From: Pseudomonas hygromyciniae
GTDB lineage: Bacteria > Pseudomonadota > Gammaproteobacteria > Pseudomonadales > Pseudomonadaceae
Assembly: GCF_016925675.1 (NCBI RefSeq)
Contig: NZ_CP070506.1
Span: 122,501 to 186,500 of the forward strand
Length of the DNA: 64,000 nucleotides
Reading direction: 5' to 3'
Below, piece by piece: positions 57,658 to 64,000 of this stretch. The number at the start of each line of letters is the position of its first letter. The first letter of the stretch is position 1. Below the pieces are notes generated by a model. That model was not told the DNA's origin, ran no database searches, and was given only the letters and a program-made list of their open reading frames with translations. Both the position numbers and the translations under genes were made by a program.

Positions 57658-58103
57658 ACCTGATCCGTACCCCACAGCGGCCTGTGATGCAGGCCATTGA
57701 TATCTTCCTGACCCTGATGGCCTGGGCCGGCCTGGTGCTCCTGCTGGTGCGCGGCCTGGTGCCGATGCTCGACAGCCACGGCGGCCCGCGCATCGACGCG
57801 CCGATCTTCGCCGCACTGAACACCTTGCAGATCTACCTGTGGATCGCCCTGTTCAATGCGGTGCTGCTGATCACTTGGGCGCGCTACCAACAGCGACGCG
57901 GCAAGCAGTTTGCCCAGCGGCGAGCGGCAACCAAGGCGTTGAGTGACCACGGCTTGAGCGAGAGCTTCCGACTGGCGGCGGGGGAGCTTGAGCAACTGCG
58001 CAGGCCGGGGGTGTTGGTGATTCATAACGATCAGGAGGGTGGGGTGCAGGCGGTGACGACACACCAGCGAAAGCTGAAGCTGGTGGCGGAACGCGCCGTG
58101 TAG
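57654..58103 (+). CDS. pgaD: PgaD, PNAG synthase auxiliary membrane protein
   Basis: A 149-residue protein with two TM helices ([22 protein letters not shown] and [24 protein letters not shown]) and a cytoplasmic tail ([21 protein letters not shown]), matching PgaD by position and architecture. I chose ATG 57654, which overlaps the pgaC stop. A longer frame from 57486 lies inside pgaC and is rejected. Its TAG stop lies in a REP arm. Confidence 0.92.
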   Translation: MNLIRTPQRPVMQAIDIFLTLMAWAGLVLLLVRGLVPMLDSHGGPRIDAPIFAALNTLQIYLWIALFNAVLLITWARYQQRRGKQFAQRRAATKALSDHGLSESFRLAAGELEQLRRPGVLVIHNDQEGGVQAVTTHQRKLKLVAERAV

Positions 58104-58202
58104 GAGCCGGCTTGCCGGCGATGGTCGTCAACGATGACGTTGGGTATCTGACATCCTGCGGCGATCTCCTAGCCGCCATCGCTGGCAAGCCAGCTCCTAC
58201 AG
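58099..58202. repeat. REP hairpin overlapping the pgaD stop codon
   Basis: Left arm TGTAGGAGCCGGCTTGCCGG from 58099, inverted arm GCTGGCAAGCCAGCTCCTAC ending at about 58202. The arms carry a few mismatches. The left arm provides the pgaD stop codon. Confidence 0.83.
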
Positions 58203-58239
58203 GGAGGGATCTGCGGTACCTATCGTCAAAAATGGGATC

Positions 58240-58470
58240 CAATTCACAAAATAGCCGCGAACTTTTCCGCGTATTTGGCTACTAAACCATCTCGGCACAA
58301 CATTGATGGCTAACTAATGGCAACTTTCAAGTTACGCCGAAAGCTGTATCAAAACTGATACCGCTTGTCGGAATAAAAATTCCGAATACAAGCGATTAAT
58401 TGTTGCTGATAGTTTTTATCTTTACTAATCAGCAGATTACGGGTGATTTAATTTTCAGCTTCAACTAGCC
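58240..58470. promoter_or_regulatory. A/T-rich leader with three inverted repeats upstream of fhaC
   Basis: This stretch is much more A/T-rich than anything nearby. It holds GTATC-aaaact-GATAC (58346-58361), the longer dyad GCTTGT-CGGAAT-aaaa-ATTCCG-aat-ACAAGC (58363-58393), and TGCTGAT/ATCAGCA (58404-58434). It presumably contains the promoter and control sites of the two-partner secretion operon. No gene is visible between pgaD and fhaC. Confidence 0.5.
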
Positions 58471-58535
58471 ATGAATTTTGGCTGGGTGGAAGTTCGATGT
58501 TAGTTTGCCGCCCCTTGTTATTCGATGGATCGAAC

Positions 58536-60254
58536 ATGCCTTCGTTATTGCCACGGATTCGGTATTCACTGTGTATTGCCCTGTTCGCCCTCTGCGCGTC
58601 AAACAGCGCAGTGGCTGCAACGTCGCCTGGCGATCAGGACCTGATCCGCGAGCGGCAGAACCGCCTGCTTGAAGAGCAGCGCCGGCGCCTCGAAGACCTC
58701 AAGGAATTGCCCGGCAAGGAAGTCAAACCCGCAACGCCCACCGCTCCGGTGGATAGCCGTTGCTTCCCGATCAGGACCATCGAGCTCAAGGGCGCCGACA
58801 ACCTGTCCGCCACCGAGCGCGAGCGTTTGATCAAGCCCTATATAGACAAGTGCCTGGGCGTGGCCCAGCTCAATCAACTGCTCAAGGCCGTCACCGATCA
58901 CTACATCGACAAGGGCATGGTCACCAGCCGTGCCTACTTGCCGCAGCAGGACTTGTCCAAAGGGCATCTGCAAGTGTTGGTGGTGGAAGGCAAGCTCGAA
59001 GGTTTGAATAGCGCCGACGACAGCCAGTTGTCGGCACGTGAGTTGGCCATGGCCTTTCCCGGTAAAAACGGCGACTTGCTCAACCTACGGGAAATCGAGC
59101 AGGCCATCGATCAGCTCAACCGTTTGCCCTCCAACCAGGCACAAATGGAACTGGCCCCCGGCGATGCGGTGGGCGGCAGTTCGGTGCTGGTGAAAAACAA
59201 CCCGCAAAAGCCCTGGCGCGCCAGCCTGTCGCGCAATAACGACGGGCAGAAAAGTACCGGCGAGCAGCAGTGGGGCGCGGGCCTTGAGTGGGACAGCCCC
59301 TTGGGCCTGGCCGACCAGTTGGTGTTGCGCGGCGGGCATGACGCGATCAGCGATCACCAGAAGACTTCGAAAAACGGCATGCTCTATTACAACGTGCCTT
59401 GGGGCTGGTGGAACTTCAGCTACACCTACAGCGAGAGCGATTACCGCGCGCTGGGCCAGGCCGACACGTTCAGCTTCAAACAATCGGGCGACAGCCAGAA
59501 CCACCAACTGCGCGCCGAACGCGTGGTGCACCGTGATGACGTGAGCAAAACCTCGGTCAACGTTGGCGTGTCCCACCTGCGCACCAATAACTATGTGTTC
59601 ACCACCCGTCTGGACAGCAGCACTCGCCTGAGCGAAATGCAGGTCGGAATTAACCATGGTCGGCGGGTCGGCAGTGCCTTCGTCAACATGGACTTGGGCA
59701 TGCAGAACGGCATTGGCCTGCTCGATGCCCAGTCCCAGGACGAACGTGGCGAATTCGGCAGTCGCCAACCCAATTCGCGCTACCGCAAATACACCGCCAC
59801 CGTCAGCTACCTGCAGCCGTTCACGCTGTGGGGCGAGTCGCTGAGCTTTACCAGCCTGGCCACCGGCCAACGCAGTGAAGACATGCTCTTCAGCCCGCAG
59901 CGCATGAGCCTCGGTGGCTCGTCTTCGGTGCGCGGCTTCAAGGACCAGCAACTCAATGGTGACAGCGGCGGCTACTGGCGCAACGACCTGCGCTGGTCGC
60001 GCCCAGTGCTGGTGGATTGGTTGCGCCCGGCCTTCGGCGAATACGGTGTGAGCCTGGGTTACGACCAGGGCGTGATCCGCAACGACCGCTACAACGACAT
60101 CGTCCACGGCCGGGTTTCCAGCAACTCCGTGGAGCTGTTCGCCCGTGGCAAAAACGTCAGCACCAGCGTGACCTTTGCCCACTCTTTGGAACGTCCGGCA
60201 GTGATGAGTGAGCGCGAAGCGCCGATCTACTTCCGGATGGATTTCTACCTGTAA
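58536..60254 (+). CDS. FhaC/ShlB-type two-partner secretion transporter
   Basis: A 572-residue outer-membrane TpsB transporter with a signal peptide (MPSLLPRIRYSLCIALFALCASNSAVA), an N-terminal plug helix region (QDLIRERQNRLLEEQRRRLEDLKE), two POTRA domains (about 60-200; FPIRTIELKGADNLS, LQVLVVEGKLEGL) and a 16-strand barrel with the loop-6 motif GGSSSVRGF (VRGF at 465-468). It secretes the large protein encoded 30 nt downstream. ATG 58536 gives a classic signal peptide. ATG 58497 is in frame and has a comparable ribosome site, so the start is not certain. Confidence 0.93.
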   Translation: MPSLLPRIRYSLCIALFALCASNSAVAATSPGDQDLIRERQNRLLEEQRRRLEDLKELPGKEVKPATPTAPVDSRCFPIRTIELKGADNLSATERERLIKPYIDKCLGVAQLNQLLKAVTDHYIDKGMVTSRAYLPQQDLSKGHLQVLVVEGKLEGLNSADDSQLSARELAMAFPGKNGDLLNLREIEQAIDQLNRLPSNQAQMELAPGDAVGGSSVLVKNNPQKPWRASLSRNNDGQKSTGEQQWGAGLEWDSPLGLADQLVLRGGHDAISDHQKTSKNGMLYYNVPWGWWNFSYTYSESDYRALGQADTFSFKQSGDSQNHQLRAERVVHRDDVSKTSVNVGVSHLRTNNYVFTTRLDSSTRLSEMQVGINHGRRVGSAFVNMDLGMQNGIGLLDAQSQDERGEFGSRQPNSRYRKYTATVSYLQPFTLWGESLSFTSLATGQRSEDMLFSPQRMSLGGSSSVRGFKDQQLNGDSGGYWRNDLRWSRPVLVDWLRPAFGEYGVSLGYDQGVIRNDRYNDIVHGRVSSNSVELFARGKNVSTSVTFAHSLERPAVMSEREAPIYFRMDFYL

Positions 60255-60284
60255 TTCAACGCCTAGCCGCATCGAGAATTTGAC

Positions 60285-63200
60285 ATGGACGTCCGCCAGT
60301 TTGCCTTCCTCGCCCGCCTGCCTTCTGCTGCCTTGAAGCGTCGTGACGCTTTCTGCGGCCTGCCCAAGCGCGGCCTGGTGCTGATCCTGGCCAACGCGCT
60401 GTTCTGGCAACCGCTGCTGGCCCAGGCCGATGGCATCGTGGTCAGCGGCCCCGGCACCACAGTGGGCGCAGCGGGCAATGGCGTGCCGGTGGTCAACATC
60501 GCCACGCCCAATGGCAGCGGCCTGTCCCACAACCACTTCAAGGACTACAACGTCGGCCCCAATGGCGTGATCCTCAACAACGCCGGCGGCCCGTTGCAGT
60601 CCACCCAACTGGGCGGGATTATCGTCGGCAACCCCAACCTCAAGGGTGGCTCGGCGAATGTCATCCTCAACGAAGTCAACGGCGGCAGCGCCAGCCAGTT
60701 GCGTGGCTACACCGAAGTGGCGGGGCAGTCGGCCAAGGTCATCGTCGCCAACCCCTATGGCGTGACCTGCAATGGCTGCGGCTTTATCAACACCCCCAAC
60801 GTGACCCTGACCACCGGCAAACCGATCCTCGATAACGGTCGCCTGGACCGTTACCAGGTCGATGGCGGCGCGGTGACCATCGACGGCCAGGGCTTGAACG
60901 CGAGCAACGTCGACCGCTTCGAAATCATCACCCGCACCGCCAAGATCAACGCGCAGATCAATGCGCGCAACCTGACCGTGATTGCCGGGCGCAATGATGT
61001 TGAGGCCCAGACGCTAAAAACCACCGCGCGTGCCGACGATGGCAGCGCCAAGCCGGAGCTTGCGATTGACTCCTCGGCCTTGGGCGGCATGTATGCCGGC
61101 GCGATCAAGCTGGTGGGCACCGAGGCCGGTGTCGGGGTGAAACTGGACGGCACTTTGGCGGCCAGCGCGGGCGATATCCAACTCGATGCCAACGGGCACC
61201 TGAGCATGGCGCAAGCTGCGGCCAGTGGCGCGATTGACGTCAAGGCGGCGAGCCTTGATGCCAAGGGCCCGGCCTACGCCGGCACCGCCCTGACGGTGAA
61301 AACCAGCGGCGACCTGAACACCCAGAAAAGCCTCGCAGCCCGCGACACGGTGCGCCTGAGCAGCGGCGGCCAGCTGACCAACAACGGCGTTATCGAAGCC
61401 GGCGTGAATGCCGATAACACCCGCACCACCACCGGCGACGTCAGCCTCGACGCCCGCGATATCCGCAATAACGGCAGTGTGGTTGCCAGCCGTACCGCCA
61501 CCGTCAAGGCCAGCCAGACCCTGGATAACCAGGGCGGCGTCATCAGCGCCAGAAAGGCCCTGGACGTCACCGCCAGCACTGTGGATAACCGCAACAAAGG
61601 CCGCCTGCTGACCAGCGGCAGCACCCAGTTGACCGCCGCTGCGCTGCACAACAGCCAGGGCGAAATCATCAGCGATGGCGCGTTGCAGGCCAACGTTGCA
61701 CAGGTCAATAACCAGGGCGGCGTGGTGGTCAGCCACGACACCCTCAGCGTGACCGGCGACAGCCTGGATAACAGCAACAAAGGCGTGATCTCCAGCGCTG
61801 GCGCGCAAACCCTGACCCTCAGCGGCGCACTCAACAACAGCCAGGGCGGCGCCATCGACAGCGCTGGCGCCTTCACCTTGCGCGGCAACCGCCTGGACAA
61901 CAGCGCCGGTAGCCTGACCGGCAACGGCGCGCTGACCCTCGACCTGCTGGCCGACCTGATCAACCGCAACGGCAAGCTGGCCAGCGCCGGCCCGCTGTCG
62001 ATCGAGCGCGTTGCAGCCCTCGACAACCAGGGCGGCAAACTCACCAGCCAAACCCTGCTGACGGTATTGGCGGCCAGCCTGGACAACCGCAACAGCGGCA
62101 CCCTGGCGGCAAACGCTGGGCTGACCCTGAACACCAGCGGCCTGGTGCAAAACGACAACGATGGCCTGATCCACAGCGAAAACGCCGGTCTCAACCTGAC
62201 GGTCGGCAGCCTCAACAACGCCGGGGGCAAGCTCTCGGCCAAGGCGGGTGATGCGCTGATCAACGCCGGTGTTTTCAACAACGGTAACGGCGGTGTATTC
62301 GCCGGCCAGCGCGTGCGCCTCAGTGGCGGCAGCGTCGATAACGCCGGGCAGATCGCCGGTCAGCAGGTCGATCTCAGCCTGCTGGGCGCCCTCAACAACC
62401 GTGGCCTGATCGAAAGCGCCAGCACCTTGGATATCGCCGCCGCCAGCCTGAGCAACCAGGGCGGGCAATTGCGCGCACTGGGCACCACTGGCAAAAGCCG
62501 CCTGGCGATTGGCGGTGTCTTGGATAACAGCGGCGGCAAGCTGGAAGCGGCCAATGCCGACCTGAGTCTGGCCGCCGGCACCTTCCAGAACCAGGGTGGC
62601 AGCGTGCTGCATGTGGGCACCGGGGTGTTCGATATCGCCGGGATCAACCTCGATAACGTCGGCGGCAGTCTGGTGACCCAAGGCGACTTGAGCCTGGACA
62701 AAACCAACTGGACCAACAGCAGCCTGATCCAGGCCGGCAACCTCACGGTCAATGTCGACACCCTTGAGCAAACCACCAGCGGCCAATTGCTCGCGGCCAA
62801 CCGTATCAAAGGCACGGGCCAGAACTGGTCCACCCAGGGCGTGATCGCCAGCAACGGCAGCCTCGACCTGAGCCTGGGCGGCACCCTCAACAACACCGGC
62901 CGCCTGACCGCCGCCACCGACTTCACCCTGGCCAGCGCTGCGGTGAACAACCTCGGCACCCTGGGCAGTGGTCGCGCCATGACCCTGACCACTGGCAGCC
63001 TGCTTAACCAGAACGGCCTGCTGTTCAGCGGCGGCGATATGAGCCTGCGGGTCGAACGCCTGAAAAACCTCGGCGCCGATATCTATGCCATGGGCAACCT
63101 GAGCATCGACCGTGACGGCAAAGGGGCCTTGGCCACCAGCATCATCAACAGCTCGTCGAGCATCCAGAGTGACGGCAGCCTGAGCCTGGCCGCTGGCACT

Positions 63201-64000
63201 ATCCAGAACATCCGTACGGTCCTGACCAGCGAGTCGGGGATCTACAGCGCCTCGATCAGCCCGGTGCAGTGCATTGAAAACGTCAACGGTGGCGACTGCG
63301 ACGGCGGTAAGGAAAACCGTCCGTTCCTGATTGCCCAGCGTGATCGCCTGAGGGTCACCGATGCCAGCGCAGCCTCCAGCATTACCTCCGGCGCCAACCT
63401 GTTGCTAGTGGGCGGCGATGTGCTCAACAGCAGCAGTAGCATCGCCGCGGCCGGCAGCCTGACGGCCCGGGTCAACCAGTTGACCAACGTCGGTCTCGAA
63501 ACCCACGACACCCTCACCGAGCGTGTGTTCTCTTCTGAGCGTACCCGTCACCCGGAAGGCTACAACCAGGCCGCTGCGCAATTTACCCAGCGTTATTCGA
63601 TGGGCGGCGCAGCCTACGACCCCAATAATCTGGGCGGCCTGGAAGCGGCGATGGCCGGCTTTATCGGCGGCATGGAGCGCCAGTGGGGCGATACCAAAAC
63701 CACCCAGCTGGCGGTTGCGGACCAGCGCTACGCAGCAGTGATCCAGGCGGGCGGCGCGGTGAATATCCAGGCCCAGGCCGGTATCGATAACAGCGTGGTG
63801 CGCGGTGGCTATACCTACGTCGGCAGCGGCGCGAAGACCGACACCAACGCCCCCGGCTTCTCCACCCAGGTGCACCTGAACGGGCAGTTGCCACCGGACG
63901 TCGCCCAACAACAAGTCAACCCTCTGGGCCTGCCGGGCTTCAGCTTGCCTACCGGCCAGAATGGCCTGTTCCACTTCAGCGACGGCAGCGGCGTGCAGGG
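60285..64000 (+). CDS. FhaB/CdiA-like two-partner secretion exoprotein, 5' part
   Basis: The reading frame runs from ATG 60285 off the window end (1238 full codons seen). An extended signal region (to about residue 50, ending LLAQA) precedes the TPS secretion domain with GIVVSGPGTTVGAAGNGVPVVNI, N116-P-N-L and N156-P-Y-G (NPYGVTCNGCGFINTPN), then many filamentous-haemagglutinin repeats (DNQGG, LNNSQGG, GNLTV type) to about residue 980. A different region follows from about 985 (PVQCIENVNGGDCDGG; FTQRYSMGGAAYDPNN). It is partner of the FhaC-type transporter just upstream. Whether it is a pure adhesin or a CdiA-type contact-dependent toxin depends on the C-terminus, which is outside the window. 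Confidence 0.93.
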   Translation, partial: MDVRQFAFLARLPSAALKRRDAFCGLPKRGLVLILANALFWQPLLAQADGIVVSGPGTTVGAAGNGVPVVNIATPNGSGLSHNHFKDYNVGPNGVILNNAGGPLQSTQLGGIIVGNPNLKGGSANVILNEVNGGSASQLRGYTEVAGQSAKVIVANPYGVTCNGCGFINTPNVTLTTGKPILDNGRLDRYQVDGGAVTIDGQGLNASNVDRFEIITRTAKINAQINARNLTVIAGRNDVEAQTLKTTARADDGSAKPELAIDSSALGGMYAGAIKLVGTEAGVGVKLDGTLAASAGDIQLDANGHLSMAQAAASGAIDVKAASLDAKGPAYAGTALTVKTSGDLNTQKSLAARDTVRLSSGGQLTNNGVIEAGVNADNTRTTTGDVSLDARDIRNNGSVVASRTATVKASQTLDNQGGVISARKALDVTASTVDNRNKGRLLTSGSTQLTAAALHNSQGEIISDGALQANVAQVNNQGGVVVSHDTLSVTGDSLDNSNKGVISSAGAQTLTLSGALNNSQGGAIDSAGAFTLRGNRLDNSAGSLTGNGALTLDLLADLINRNGKLASAGPLSIERVAALDNQGGKLTSQTLLTVLAASLDNRNSGTLAANAGLTLNTSGLVQNDNDGLIHSENAGLNLTVGSLNNAGGKLSAKAGDALINAGVFNNGNGGVFAGQRVRLSGGSVDNAGQIAGQQVDLSLLGALNNRGLIESASTLDIAAASLSNQGGQLRALGTTGKSRLAIGGVLDNSGGKLEAANADLSLAAGTFQNQGGSVLHVGTGVFDIAGINLDNVGGSLVTQGDLSLDKTNWTNSSLIQAGNLTVNVDTLEQTTSGQLLAANRIKGTGQNWSTQGVIASNGSLDLSLGGTLNNTGRLTAATDFTLASAAVNNLGTLGSGRAMTLTTGSLLNQNGLLFSGGDMSLRVERLKNLGADIYAMGNLSIDRDGKGALATSIINSSSSIQSDGSLSLAAGTIQNIRTVLTSESGIYSASISPVQCIENVNGGDCDGGKENRPFLIAQRDRLRVTDASAASSITSGANLLLVGGDVLNSSSSIAAAGSLTARVNQLTNVGLETHDTLTERVFSSERTRHPEGYNQAAAQFTQRYSMGGAAYDPNNLGGLEAAMAGFIGGMERQWGDTKTTQLAVADQRYAAVIQAGGAVNIQAQAGIDNSVVRGGYTYVGSGAKTDTNAPGFSTQVHLNGQLPPDVAQQQVNPLGLPGFSLPTGQNGLFHFSDGSGVQ

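Overview
The window looks like chromosome from a Pseudomonas of the P. fluorescens group. The evidence is a Pseudomonas-type 23S/5S rRNA end, high-GC coding sequence, a complete Lap adhesion locus in the gene order known from P. fluorescens Pf0-1, an mgo/pvf cluster, and many Pseudomonas REP/REPIN-type intergenic hairpins. Species identity is an inference; I could not run a search.

Layout. 1-2330: 3' end of an rRNA operon with two tandem 5S genes, each followed by its own terminator. 2545-4425: a dCache amino-acid-type chemoreceptor. 4476-10057 (minus): a four-gene mgoBCAD (pvfABCD) cluster encoding a haem-oxygenase-like diiron protein, an AurF-like N-oxygenase, an A-T-R NRPS and a cyclase-like protein. 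This gene set makes small diazeniumdiolate/pyrazine-N-oxide signals such as leudiazen. 10600-11307: a GntR/FCD regulator. 11585-34559: the Lap locus. LapG (periplasmic protease), LapD (c-di-GMP receptor), a small unknown protein and the 14.6-kb adhesin gene lapA (minus) are followed by the divergent type I secretion operon lapE-lapB-lapC. LapA carries 13 tandem 630-bp units.

34848-40227: a LysR regulator and an EmrB/EmrA/NodT-type tripartite efflux operon. 40486-43343 (minus): an uncharacterised pair, a large periplasmic helical-repeat protein and a DUF3142 protein. 43493-43735: DUF2789. 43934-48978: a MarR-controlled aromatic-acid-type efflux operon (FUSC-DUF1656-HlyD-NodT) with a visible operator. 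49060-51547: two membrane or periplasmic proteins of unknown role. 51844-58103: the pgaABCD operon for poly-N-acetylglucosamine (PNAG) export. 58536-64000: a two-partner secretion system, an FhaC-type transporter and an FhaB/CdiA-like exoprotein cut by the window edge.

The main theme is the cell surface and biofilm. The Lap system is switched by c-di-GMP through LapD and LapG. PNAG export and a two-partner-secreted giant protein lie within 50 kb, with two efflux pumps between them. mgo products are reported to act as small signals in other pseudomonads. Seven REP/REPIN-like hairpins lie between 34.5 and 58.2 kb, mostly just 3' of genes; I saw none in the first 34 kb. I did not find an obviously new defence or mobile system. 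The least explained items are the 40.5-43.3 kb gene pair, the mgoA N-terminal region, and the unseen C-terminus of the FhaB-like protein.
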